Assembly: GCA_021234155.1 (NCBI GenBank)
Contig: JAJEKV010000047.1
Coordinates: 10,128,081 to 10,192,080, forward strand
Direction of reading: 5' to 3'
DNA from: Isoetes taiwanensis
Taxonomy: Eukaryota; Streptophyta; Lycopodiopsida; Isoetales; Isoetaceae
Length of the DNA stretch: 64,000 bases
Program-made: the position numbers and the translations under genes
The notes under the pieces: generated by a model
What the model was told of the DNA's origin: nothing
Seen by the model: the letters and a program-made list of their open reading frames with translations, nothing else
The model's database searches: none
Shown here: in pieces, positions 53,765 through 64,000 of the stretch
Numbering within the stretch: position 1 is the stretch's first letter
Layout: each line of letters begins with the position of its first letter

Positions 53765-54914
53765 TTTCTAAGAATGAAAAATAGGTGAGCATTCTTGCAA
53801 CGTCCTGTTGCAGCCAATTACCTGCGTCAAATCTGGATGTTCCAGCACCTCTAACCTTTTGGTCCATTTTCGGAGGCCTAGGAAGGCTCAAAGGATGAAG
53901 AAGAGCCCTGGTCGAGCCCTGCTTTTGCCACTAGAGAATGAAGACGAAATACTCCAAATTTTTGCACAGATTCCCAAATGTTCTTACCATTTCTTCCTTT
54001 TGGGCGCAGATTTATGATTTGCAGCTTCGTTTTTTTGTTGAATTGGCCACTCTTGCTCTTCTAGCCATAGCCAAACTGATCATTTCTTCGTTGTCTTCTT
54101 TCCTCTTTCCTTGACGTTGTGGAACGATAACATCAACATGGAAAGTCCTACCCTGGTGGGATTGACTTGACTGGGTTGGAGTCAGTGCGAGACAAACTCT
54201 GAAAACCTAAAAAGTTTAACTTGACTGGGTTGGGATTGGGGTCAGTGCGGGACAAACTCCTTAAACCTAAAAAGTTTATTTCCTAGATAATTTGAACTAG
54301 GCGAAAATGGTCTATGAAATCTTAGATTTCATCCGAAAAAGTATAGGAAAAGTATAAAGAAACCCACAGATTTTAACGGAAAACTTCTTGGAATTATTTT
54401 CTCCTGTCGGATATTCTCGATTTTGATTTTAACAGGTAAGATGCTAGTGTACCTAGGAATTAGGTGGGGTCTCCTAATCATAGTTAAACATATAAGAGCT
54501 AAAACATGATTGGCCACCATAGATAATTTGGGTCTTGAATATTCCTTCCTTCCTCTTGTGCATAGTTTGCAGATAAATTGAGACATATTGGCCAATAACT
54601 GCAATGCAACTGACCACTCCCAAAGCTCCATAACTTCCTTGGGCTTGATGAGGTAGGAACAATGTTGAACGCATTAGGTTAATGAGAGAACTTTGAGCAA
54701 ACTAGAGGTAAGGTGCACCTTCCATTTCTAGACTTTTATCTCTCCTATGATGCGCGTGAAGTGTCCAGCTCTGCCAAAGTGGTTGATCATTGAGCCTAGT
54801 TTCACAAAGAGGTACCAGTTCAATTCCTAGGTCCCAACCATAGCCGTGACAATATGCAAGCTCAATTCCAAGGCCCCAACCATATCTCTTGACAGTATCC
54901 AAGCTCAATTGCTA
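53765..54914. other. Spacer, no gene firmly supported
   Basis: Short frames only. A duplicated segment of about 50 bp (CAATATGCAAGCTCAATTCC-type) lies near 54835-54915, next to the chalcone-synthase-like pseudogene. Confidence 0.4.
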
Positions 54915-55411
54915 GGCAATATCCTAAATATTAGTCAATTTGCTTGCCCTTGGCATTATGCATAATTGCGGCATCTGCAAAACAACAGTTACAGCACCAC
55001 TCTTTTCAGTTTTGGCCTCATTTGCCAGCTAAAGATCTGCACCAGGCATGTTTACTCCACTTATGGTTAGTTCCAAAGACATTGGTTAATTTGGATTTGG
55101 GTTGGCCCCATTCCTTGATTGCCTTTACCACGACTTGCTTGGGAACCTTTGTATAATCCTTGTAGTGTATGGGCACATGCCAGGATTTCCTCTCAAAATG
55201 TTTTAGAAATGTCTCTTCCGAATTGCAGATCGATCAGCTGCAGAGAAACAAACAAATTAAGGTTGACTGCAACAAAAGAATGAGAGTAACAATAAAGTAA
55301 GTAAAAAAAGCTTACAGATTCTCTGAAATTTTTGTCTCGTTGCAAACTGTGGGATTGAAATGATCAAACACATTAAGGAGCATTGCAGTGCCAATGGCTA
55401 GAACTAATGCC
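54915..55411 (-). pseudogene. Chalcone-synthase-like (type III polyketide synthase) pseudogene
   Basis: Minus strand: VLAIGTAMLLNVFDHFNPTV resembles the N-terminal ILAIGTANPPNV region of chalcone synthases. It is followed by an intron-like gap (donor GTAAGC near 55313, acceptor CTCTGCAG near 55240). Next come DRSAIRKRHF and GNPGMCPY (compare the DKSxIxKRY region), VVVKAIKEWGQPKSKLTNVF (compare AIKEWGQPKSKITH), and the active-site area as CCFADAAIMHNAKGKQID. Stops and shifts are frequent and the C-terminal two thirds is missing. The retained intron argues for decay of a duplicated gene rather than a retrocopy. It begins six bases after the PPR stop codon on the same strand. Confidence 0.65.
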
Positions 55412-55416
55412 CATAA

Positions 55417-57429
55417 TTAGGTTTTTCCTAAACTCTCCTGATGAATTCTAGAGAGGAGCATGTATGGACCAGACTCGTCCACGTCAAGATCAAATAGAGA
55501 TGCTGAAATATGCTCTGCGTGCTCTAAATTAAAGTATAACTTACAAGCTCCAAGCAAGGATGTCCATGATGTCACACTGGCTTGAAATGGCATGCTACTA
55601 ATCAAATCTACTTGCGCATCCAGCCATCCAAGTCGACCAAAAAGATCAATTATGCAATTATAGTGCTCTGGCATGGTTATAATACAATGGTCATGGCTAA
55701 AAGAAGTAAAGCAATGAGAGCTGGTGTCAATCAGACCGGTATGACTGCATGCAAAAAGAACACTAATAAATGTAAGATCTGTTGGCATTATACCCTGTAG
55801 CTGCATTTCTCTCAGGAGTCTACAAGCTTCTGTCCCATATCCATGTTGTGCATATGCTGCTATCATAGCATTCCATGAAACTATATTCCTTTCAGGCATT
55901 TTAATAAATAGAGCGCATGCATCTTGCAAGCTCCCAGACTGAGCTTGTACTACAAGCATCGCTGTCCACATAACCAAATTCCATTTGCCAATTTTTTTTA
56001 ACACCTTGAGTGCATTATGCAAACTTACACACCTGCCATACATATTGATGATAGCTGTTCCAATAACAACATTTAAATCAAGTCCTCTTTCAATTATAAG
56101 GGCATGGATCCATTTTCCTTCTGCTAAATCTGCACAAGTGGCACAGGCATCAAGCAAACTAAGAAACGTGACCTCATTTGGAACAACATTACATAGATGC
56201 ATCTTCCGGAAAAGTTTCAAGGCTTCTTGTCTGCGACCAAGCTCACTGCAGGCGGAAATTATGGCAGTCCAGGATATCACATTATGCTCAGGAATTTCAT
56301 TAAAGGTTACAATAGCATCAGACAAACTTTTACATTTGCCATACATGGTGACAAGTGCAGCTCCAATAATGACATTTATATTAGGGTCAAACCTAACAAG
56401 GCAAGCATGGATGCGCTTACCTTCTGAGAAGTATATCTTAGTTGCACAGGCAGAAAGTGCACTAACAAAAGTAATTATATTCGGCTTCATATCCTCAGAA
56501 TCCATCTGCATTTGCTTGAATAATTCAATTGCCTCTTCTGTATGGGCATGATGAGCATATGCAGCAATCATGGAAGTTATTGAAATAACGTCTTGTTTGT
56601 GCATCCCATCAAAGACCCACCATGCTTCATGCAGGCTATCACAATTGTCATACATACTGATTAGAGAATTGCCGACAGCAATATCAAATTGAAAATTCAT
56701 AATGAATAAGTTGGCATGAATGAGCCTACCTTCACTCAAAGATGCCAGAGTGCCGCATGCTGCAACAATAGTGATGAAGGTCACCTTAGTTGGTTCTACT
56801 CCATCTTGTTTCATCCTTAGATATAAGTCAAGCGCTTGATCATGACAACCATTTTCTGTATATGCAGAAATTATGGCGTTCCAGGACACGGCATCTTTTT
56901 GAGGCATCCTTTCAAAAAGCATCTGTGCCCAAACTATCTCACCATATTGGCCGTATAACACAATCAGAATGTTCCACGAATACACGTTGGTTTCAAACGT
57001 CCTGCCAAATGCAAAACAGGCATCTCCTAAAGACCCACATTTACCATACATTTCCATTAGATTGTTCATAAAAAATGTAACTTCGCCATACCCTCCTTTC
57101 AGGATTTGTGCATGGGCAAGCTTACCCTTACTTAAAGCCCTTTCATTGCCAGACTGCTTCAAAAGACAGGTAAAAAGAGTTGCTTCTTCTCTGAAGTGGT
57201 TTGCTTTAGATATCTCCTTTGCTCTAGCTACCCACATTCCTTGCACGTTACATTCTCTATATGTGCATAAGGCCTTGTTTACTGCAGAAATTTTGGAGCT
57301 TACGATAAACCAGTTTATATATTTCCATTTTGCGCTGTACCTAACGCTGAAACATACTGGCATGAAAATCAGATCGTTCTTCTCTAGATGTTCGAGGCAA
57401 GGCCTATTTTTTGTTATATGCCATGGCAC
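55417..57429 (-). CDS. PLS-class pentatricopeptide-repeat protein
   Basis: A 670-residue intronless frame. About 14 PPR motifs run from roughly residue 115 to 620, alternating as P, L and S types. Examples are KDAVSWNAIISAYTENG, TKVTFITIVAACGTLAS, FDIAVGNSLISMYDNC, HNVISWTAIISACSELG and RNIVSWNAMIAAYAQHG. A partial E-like segment ends the protein (TSWTSLLGACKLYFN to SGPYMLLSRIH). No complete E domain or DYW domain follows; the stop comes shortly after SGPYMLLSRI, next to a chalcone-synthase-like pseudogene. PLS proteins bind organelle RNA and act mainly in C-to-U editing site recognition (family knowledge). The N-terminus has no clear transit peptide from the first Met, and a later Met (MWVARAKEIS) is possible. 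The open frame suggests selection, but C-terminal truncation by rearrangement is likely. Confidence 0.85.
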   Translation of the reverse strand: MPWHITKNRPCLEHLEKNDLIFMPVCFSVRYSAKWKYINWFIVSSKISAVNKALCTYRECNVQGMWVARAKEISKANHFREEATLFTCLLKQSGNERALSKGKLAHAQILKGGYGEVTFFMNNLMEMYGKCGSLGDACFAFGRTFETNVYSWNILIVLYGQYGEIVWAQMLFERMPQKDAVSWNAIISAYTENGCHDQALDLYLRMKQDGVEPTKVTFITIVAACGTLASLSEGRLIHANLFIMNFQFDIAVGNSLISMYDNCDSLHEAWWVFDGMHKQDVISITSMIAAYAHHAHTEEAIELFKQMQMDSEDMKPNIITFVSALSACATKIYFSEGKRIHACLVRFDPNINVIIGAALVTMYGKCKSLSDAIVTFNEIPEHNVISWTAIISACSELGRRQEALKLFRKMHLCNVVPNEVTFLSLLDACATCADLAEGKWIHALIIERGLDLNVVIGTAIINMYGRCVSLHNALKVLKKIGKWNLVMWTAMLVVQAQSGSLQDACALFIKMPERNIVSWNAMIAAYAQHGYGTEACRLLREMQLQGIMPTDLTFISVLFACSHTGLIDTSSHCFTSFSHDHCIITMPEHYNCIIDLFGRLGWLDAQVDLISSMPFQASVTSWTSLLGACKLYFNLEHAEHISASLFDLDVDESGPYMLLSRIHQESLGKT

Positions 57430-59739
57430 TACATATCAGAAACTTAATAGGCCCGCTTTAGGGTTAGCAAGCCAGCTTCATTTTACTTTCGTCAAAGAGA
57501 GTCGACCTTTGCACAGCCTTTCAGAACGAATTTGATTGAACAGATCATTCCTGTGTAAAAACAAGCCGGTAAGGCATCAATGGGTTCCCGTTGTAAGACT
57601 CTGGTTTGTATTTTTAGCAGGCACGTCAGCACACATGTCACCCACGTCAGCCAGACTTGAATTGCTTGGCTTCATCGAGTTTTTTTCCCCTTCGTGGAGT
57701 TTTTCTCGAAGTATAGGACTCCTTAACAAGCTGTGGCTCTTCAATATATTTCTGCAATGTGGCACTAACTGCGACGCCCAGAGTCATGGTCATCTAATGT
57801 TGGGAGCTTTAATTCAAGCAAAACATCTCTAGTTTCCTCGGCTTACAAGTCTCCGAAAGAAACAAAACTGTCCAATCCATGATCAGAAATGGTACTTCTG
57901 TAACTTCTGCCCTCAATTTTCCTAAGCTCAGCCCTGTTTGACAAGAGAAATCCAGCTTGACGTTCTTGGCCAACTGGTTAGTCAGGTAAACTAAGTTAAA
58001 TTTGTACACTTGCTTTCTTCTTATATTGCTTTATTGTTTTAAGAATTACTTAGGTAGTGATAAATGGGACTGAAGTAGCCTGATAAATAACAAGCAGTTG
58101 TAACAGAGAGTGCACAATGTGAAGATTATGTCTATTTTTAAGAAGGCTTCTAGAAAATAAGACTGCACACTATAAGAAACAATGATTAACTTCCTAGTGT
58201 TGAGCAACACCTAGGAGATTTTTATTTGGCTATGTGGTTATTCTTTCTTCGATCAATATTCTCAGAGCCTTCCTCATGATGTGAATTATTTCTGGAAGAA
58301 GACTTGTTGTTACACGGCAGAATCGCGCTCCAATGAGATATATCCCTACTTCTACATGTTAAACTTCCAACCATTTATTTATTTCTTGTATTTTAACTCA
58401 TTACAATACAATCATGTCTCAGATTTCCAATACTTTTTACTTTACGTTTACTCTTGATGCTAAAAGTTTGAAATCTTATAATTTGACTGCCCATAAAGTT
58501 CTCTCTGCAACTGAAAAAGAAGAAGCCTGCCATGCATTGCACGATATGATGCAGATCATTGTGATGAGGCGTGAATCTGGTAATTGTAAGGAGCATTACA
58601 TTTTGTATAATGCATATCGCTAGCTGCAAACATGTGGGATTAAAATAATTCTTTTCCTTTGGTAGTTCATAAACTACTCTCTTTCTTTCTTGAAAAGTAT
58701 CTCATGTTAGAAATAACGATCATTATGGGTAAAATTTCTTATTGTTATTGATAACTATTAATCTAAGGTATTGTTTCTACAAGATGAAATCTTAGATAAT
58801 CCTTTTACCTTGGATAAGCCTTTTGTTGAAAGGAGAAGGTGTGACAAGCGAGCATGCACGTGAGATGATCATTTCATGCATATCTTTGTGTGACTGGTGG
58901 GGGGGCTTAAATTTGGATAATGAGGATGTAGCTGTGGATGGGAATCCGATGATTATCAAACATATATGGCATGCTACATGTCCATAATTCTTGTATATGG
59001 ATAAATGATAGATTGGTTTTGAAGTGCTTGTAGATTGATCAACGGAAAACCAAGAAAGTACTTATCAAGTTTAGGAGTGAAGAGAAGGTAGTTTCAAAAT
59101 GCTTTATCCCTTGAAACAGAGACACTGTGGTTTGAATGAAGAAAGTTGATCATGTAATATAGTAATAGCTAGACAGTGACAGAAAGTACAAGAGTACATT
59201 TGGTCTTGATACACAGAATACAGCTTAAAGATGGAGCAAACACAAAATCTGTTATAGGTTGAAGGGGAGATATCTTGAGCAATGCTTAATTAAGTTAAAG
59301 ACCTAGGTTGTTTGTGGACTAGGTTGTTAATTTGGGCTTGAAGTTAAATTGGAAAGATGTGAACTATATAAGGAAGAAAAAAGGACGGTCAAATGATATG
59401 GAGCCAAAGAGTGTCTATGCAACAGGGTAAGGAGAGATCGGTCCGGCTAATCGGCCGGACCATGAGTTATAAAAGCAAGAAGCATTGATAAAACTGGGGT
59501 ATCCAAAGCTGTTAGTGATTTATTGCAGATAAAAGGATCAAGCTTGTGCCCTCAAAGATTAGCCAAAGATGCTACAATGAATGGGTCATACCCAAATGAA
59601 CAGTGTAATCCACACTATGAAAATATGAAGGTTTCGAATTATTATGTAGTTGGCATCTAATATTATTGACCATTGTTAAAATCAATAGTAGTGCATTGAA
59701 GTGATAAACAAATCAAATTCTCTAGTCTAAATTCCTTCA
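57430..59739. other. PPR upstream region and spacer; probably includes a Copia 5' LTR at the right
   Basis: No supported gene. A Copia primer-binding site at 59740 implies that the sequence just before it is a 5' LTR, but its start could not be placed because the partner LTR is absent. A frame at 58414-58623 has no known family. Confidence 0.45.
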
Positions 59740-59751
59740 TTGGTATCAGAG
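59740..59751 (+). promoter_or_regulatory. Copia primer-binding site, second element
   Basis: TTGGTATCAGAG, the same tRNA-iMet-type site as at 3832-3844, 14 bases before the gag ATG at 59766. Confidence 0.8.
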
Positions 59752-59765
59752 TTAGTAGTGTAATC

Positions 59766-60696
59766 ATGTCCACCAGATTTGGTGCAAACTTGCTAACTTC
59801 TATTGAAGTGTTTAAAGGAGATGGTGGATTTCAGATATGGAAACAAGGAATCAAACAAGTGCTTGAATTTGAAAATCTATGGTATCTTATAGAAGAAGGA
59901 AATGTCAGGAGGACTTCAACAATGGTAAGATCTAGAAACTCTATTACAGGGGAGACAAGTGAAGGATCAGTTGAAGGAGGAGGTAATAATACTCCTGTAA
60001 ACACAAGAGTAACTGCAAGTTCAGAACCTGCTGATGAATTTAAAGTGATAGAAGTACAAGCTATCATAACGAGCAAAGTTGCTACTGCTATCAAACTTAA
60101 GCTAAGAAGTATGAGCCCAAAGGAAATGTGCGAGTATATGGTAAGTCAGTATGAGATTAAAACATCATTTCAAATTGATATATTGGAAAAACAACTTAGG
60201 AAGCTAAAATTGTTTGAGAAGGATAATCTGACAGAATATTTGGAAAGAATTGATTCTATAATTGCAGATTTAGAAGGAGCTAGGATAATACTCAATGATG
60301 AATATCAAATATTGTCTTTGGCAAGATCTGTATCCCATAACAGTCAGCTAGCTACATTAATCAGAAATATTGCAAGATCCAAGGAGCATACTATTCAGAT
60401 GATTAGAACAGAATTTGAACAAAGAAGTGCTGGTTTTGAGGATGATACATCATAGGTCTTATATACAGGAAAGCCAAAGAAAGGTGGAACTGTGAACAAG
60501 GAAAAGCTCATGCCTTGCTATAATTGTAATCGATATGGACATTTCAAGGCTGAATGCCCTAATGAATGTAAAAGCATTAAATGTTTTAATTGTGATGGAA
60601 AGGGACACGTTGCTGCCAGCTGCCCTAGTCCAAGAGGGAATATTGGAAGAGGAAGAGGTAGAGGGAAGTCTGCCAATGCAAGAGGAGGTTTGCAAG
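59766..60696 (+). pseudogene. Copia Gag, cut by a Gypsy insertion
   Basis: Starts MSTRFGANLLTSIEVFKGDG, close to the first element's Gag (MSSRFGAGLLNAIEVFKGDS). It continues to a TAG at 60453-60455, then in frame to two zinc knuckles (CYNCNRYGHFKAEC and CFNCDGKGHVAASC) and an Arg/Gly tract (GRGRGRGKSANARGG). At 60697 the Gypsy LTR begins, so protease, integrase and RT are displaced beyond the window or lost. Confidence 0.85.
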
Positions 60697-62305
60697 TGTG
60701 ACGTCCCCTACTCCTTCTACGATGCACCATCGTATCAGGAGGCGGAGCATTCCCCCTGATAGCCAAACTGGCAGGGGCCATCCACCTGACACCACTCCCA
60801 GTGGAATGAGCCAGCAAGGGAAAAGTGGATGTGTCATTCACCCGTCTCCCATCGGGTTGACCTAGCTGCGGAAGCGCGAATAAACAAACATGAGCACATA
60901 CTAACAGTATATAAATACAATCACCTTGAAGGGTGAACACATCATAATCATCCATATACGACAACATCAACATGAAACAATAGCAACATGCGGAATCCTA
61001 CCCAAGGCTTGGACTCAAGGGGTTCGACTGACGGCTTGGGTCTCCAGAAGTCATTGCAGACATAATTCGTGGCAATGGATTTGACTGGCATAAGAACATG
61101 GCTGTTGGGTAGTCCACTCCATCCGCCCCTCCTGTACATACTTTGCAGAGTGGATTGATAAGTATTGGGACCGGACCGTAGCCTGCCGGGTACATAGCCA
61201 AGAGGGCTACTACTGGGTTGCATCTCCCCAGCCCCGATGAGGCAGGAGGGAAAGTCACCCTTCCTCCAGAGGCTTCCATGCTCAATACAAGTGGCTAGAG
61301 GGCCACTGCCCTTATTCGACTTGAACCCAATGGAGAGTGACGCATCACTCCACGGGTGTCGAGCCCATGCCTTGCCCACACGCAGTGGCAAGGCATTAGA
61401 CCTAGCTCATTAGAATCCCTGGTAGGCTTTACACATAAGAGGGATTGATCTGTGTTGGGACAAGTACCTCCTTGTTATGCCGGTCTAGCCCCTCCACCTT
61501 CAACCCGGTGGGCTCTTGTGTACAGGCCGCAATAATTGGGTACTAATGATACTATTTTAGGATCATCTTCTACAAGGCTGCTAGGATCTCTACCCCCCTT
61601 CCCAATACATGGAGGTCACAGAATGAAATACCAACATCATCACAGAACTAAGATGAAGAATATCATCTAATCTATCGACCTAAACATCCAGAGTTAGGTT
61701 CCTTTGTTAGGGCTTATGATCTCGGGATCTATAAGGCCTCTAAAGCTGAACTAACATGCTAAACCAGCTCATTGCCAAGTTAAAAGATGGCTTTGCACAA
61801 TAGAATGACCATTTACCTGGCACCTGGCTTGCTCCTGATCCTCGGAAGGCGTCCATGCTCCTGATCCTGTTGAAGACTGCTGCTACTCTAAGATTTATTA
61901 TGCAAGGGAGGCTTTTCAGAGCCTTGGCAATGCGAATTCGAGTGCTGGTTTGGCCGAAATGGCTCAAGAGGACCCCAAATGCGAAAGAAGGAAATGAGCT
62001 CAAGGAAAACCCTAAATGCAAAGAGAAGAAAAGGTTTAGGGTTTAAGGGGAAAGCCCTTATATAGAAGCCCTTATATAGACATTGGCCAAATGGGGTTTA
62101 GCCAATTGGCAATGGGGTCCATGGGGTTTATTATTGTGTATGTTTATTTAACATGCACAACATTCGAGGTTGCCCCCTAGGTGCAACTCTTGCCCCCTCG
62201 GTGCAACCTTATACGGCTCGCAAGTACATGTCAATTGTGACATGTACATGTGACATGGTGGTATAATATACGTATTCAGACCGTATATTATGCTGGAATG
62301 TCACA
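60697..62305 (-). repeat. Gypsy LTR (3' LTR of the second copy)
   Basis: About 1609 bp. On the minus strand it starts TGTGACATTCCAGCATAATA and ends GGGGACGTCACA, matching the LTR at 30223-31808. Confidence 0.88.
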
Positions 62306-63010
62306 TTCTCCCCACCTTGACTTGATGATGTCCTCGGCATCACGCGTCTCCCCACCTTGGAAACCTGCATATCCTGCAATCACATTTGATATATATAGAA
62401 TTTACAATATGATTATCTCAAGGTAATATTTTAATTTATCATAACATATCCTTGTATAATTGTACTATGGTGAGAGGCTCTTTCGTCCTCTATTTCATCA
62501 TCTATTATTCACAAAAATTTTACGATTTATATCGTTTTATGACATGGTTCAAAATTTTCCTAATTAATGCTCCTTATCGCATCCTCACAACACATGATGA
62601 CAAAATTATGTGTTGCGAGTCTTCGTAGTGCGATCTCCCTGCCGCTCGACTCTTCTATTGGCCTGCAGGTTCAACACTACGTCAATACACGTTTAATTAT
62701 TAAAAAGGTTGGTTGTTAGGGAACCACCCATTAAATACAATTACATGAATGCAAGGCATATCTCCCGGCGTAGGAAGATTATGTTTCTTCCATCGTGGCT
62801 GTGGAGACAGCGCCCTATCATGCCTAGGATGACACTCATGCCTACACCTTTAGTTGCCTTTTGCGTGAAGGTTGGTGTCCTCCCCGTAATTGGGCGTGAA
62901 GGATCCTTCCCGTGATAGGCATTGACTAGAGGTGCTTTCCTATCAATGCATTCCTGAATGACCTCTTATCTCTCAAGGTCGTCTACTTCCGTGGGACGGA
63001 AGTAGACTTT
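62306..63010 (-). other. Gypsy 3' UTR with polypurine tract and conserved hairpin
   Basis: AAGGTGGGGAGAA (minus strand) abuts the LTR at 62306-62318. Hairpin arms GTCTACTTCCG and CGGAAGTAGAC lie at 62981-63007. Confidence 0.8.
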
Positions 63011-64000
63011 TTAATCTACCTTCCACTTACCTATTGAGTCGATGTCGACTACTTCGGTGACGAGCCGACCCTTGCATTGCTCCATGAATTGTGGGTACTG
63101 CTTCCCTAAATCTGATTGTAGCACCCACTTAGCGTCTTCCACTGGCAAGTGTGTCCATTTCACAAGGTATTGGAGAAATTTGGATCTTCTTGTCTTCTTA
63201 TAAGCCCTATCAAGAAGAACCTTAGGGACGATTTCGAGCTGGTCGTCCGTCATTTCTAGTAACTCTTTTGTCTCCAATACTTCCTCTGGATTAGGAGTGT
63301 GCCTCTTTAGGAGACTTACATGGAAGACCCTATGGATTTTGAGATTTGCTGGCAGGTCCAACTTGTAGGATTGGGTACCTACTCTTTTGGTTATCCTGAA
63401 AGGTCCAGCCCATCTTGGAGCAAGCTTCTTGCAATTGCCGATGCGGAGCTTGGCCTGCTTCACCTTGATATTCAACCACACGTTGTCTCCCACCTGAAAT
63501 TCCCTTACTGTTCTATGCTTATCGGTGATGCTTTTCTACCTGCTTCGAGCTGCTAGGAGGTATCCTCTCACCTCCTCCACCAACTGCTGCATCTCCGAAA
63601 GCATTTGCTGGGAGACTTCTACCTTGGACACGGGGTTGTGCCAAGTATCCGGGGTAAGACACTGGTACCCGTAATTGATCATAAAAGGACTCATCTGCGA
63701 TGACTCCTGCTTGGTACTGTTGTATGCAAACTCTACTAAGTGGATGAAATCATCCCACTTAGATTGCTTGTTCCAAACATAGCTTCTTAACATATCTTCG
63801 ATAATTCGGTTGGTTCGTTCCGTCTGGCCATCTGTTTGCGGATGATATGCCGTGCTCGTTGAAAGCTTCGTCTGGATGGTGGTGAATAGGTCTTGCCAAA
63901 AGGCACTCATGAATTTGGAGTCCCTATCTAAAATTATCTCCCTTGGCATGCCGTGGAGTTTGAAAATCTCCTTAACAAATAGAACGGCCGTGTCTAATGC
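63011..64000 (-). pseudogene. Gypsy integrase C-terminus with chromodomain, partial
   Basis: Reading from the window edge: IILDRDSKFMSAFW, then STAYHPQTDGQTERTNRIIE (integrase catalytic Glu), FAYNSTKQESSQMSPF, VEVSQQMLSEMQQLVEEV, a single TAG at about 63536-63538, then KHRTVREFQVGDNVWLN, APRWAGPFRITKRVGTQSY, VFHVSLLKRHTPNPEE and the chromodomain core YLVKWTHLPVEDAKWV. It is better preserved than the first copy: one stop and no frameshift in this stretch. Confidence 0.88.

Larger units (their letters stand above)
60697..64000 (-). mobile_element. Second chromovirus Gypsy copy, inserted in Copia gag, runs off the window
   Basis: Minus-strand element: 3' LTR (60697-62305), polypurine tract and 3' UTR (62306-63010), integrase C-terminus and chromodomain (63011-64000). 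It is the same family as 10930-31808. The insertion site flank is GGTTTGCAAG before 60697; the other flank is outside the window. Confidence 0.88.

Noticed and set aside
55985-57535. Two 188-residue plus-strand frames across the PPR gene
   Set aside because: Antisense shadows of the PPR repeats.
1-64000. Bacterial or organellar origin
   Set aside because: Nested LTR, LINE and DNA transposons, spliced genes and TATA promoters indicate a plant nuclear genome.

Overview
This window looks like nuclear DNA of a land plant, most likely a seed-free vascular plant (fern or lycophyte). I infer this from a PLS-type pentatricopeptide-repeat (PPR) gene, a two-exon DUF1997-type gene with a likely plastid transit peptide, a decayed chalcone-synthase-like gene that keeps an intron, and the dense load of nested Copia, chromovirus Gypsy, LINE, SINE, hAT and MITE elements. 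I see no rRNA, tRNA gene, CRISPR array or bacterial operon. The species cannot be fixed from the sequence alone.

Layout. 1-1449: 3' part of a LINE with a (TTCTA)n tail. 3036-6559: an internally deleted Copia element with both LTRs and a GTTTT target duplication, plus a paralogous empty site nearby. 8154-8231: a LINE-type 3' hairpin. About 10930-31808: a chromovirus Gypsy element without a visible 5' LTR, its gag split by a 13.6-kb DNA transposon (11841-25419). 32.7-38.4 kb: LINE fragments and a MITE. 39992-41110: DUF1997-like host gene. 41386-43148: a MITE and a hAT element with a clean 8-bp target duplication. 43.2-48.6 kb: LINE ORF1, endonuclease and partial RT, interrupted by a doubled SINE. 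50.5-53.65 kb: a roughly 105-bp tandem repeat, then a 1.75-kb polypurine tract. 54.9-57.4 kb: chalcone-synthase-like pseudogene and PPR gene. 59.7-64 kb: a second Copia gag, cut by a second Gypsy copy that runs off the window.

The most unusual system is the 13.6-kb element at 11841-25419. It has 31-bp perfect terminal inverted repeats beginning ATTAGGGCGG and a DDE-type transposase-like gene (15516-17057, with N-terminal pieces upstream). It also carries at least seven passenger genes. One (22657-23542, minus strand) begins with the exact first eight residues of the histone H3 tail (ARTKQTAR). After a long Ser/Pro/Asp linker it carries recognisable H3 histone-fold segments spread over shifted frames. 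Four tandem minus-strand genes encode small MAS-Ser-rich coiled-coil proteins, each with a TATA box about 90-105 bp upstream of its ATG. Two larger minus-strand genes are unrecognised. Twelve short hairpins built on TCACACGACGCGAA separate the gene units and were seen nowhere else in the window. A TTAGGG array lies upstream of one gene, and a duplicated promoter module lies upstream of each plus-strand gene. Many of these genes now contain single-base frameshifts, so this copy is probably decaying. Intact relatives should exist elsewhere in the genome.
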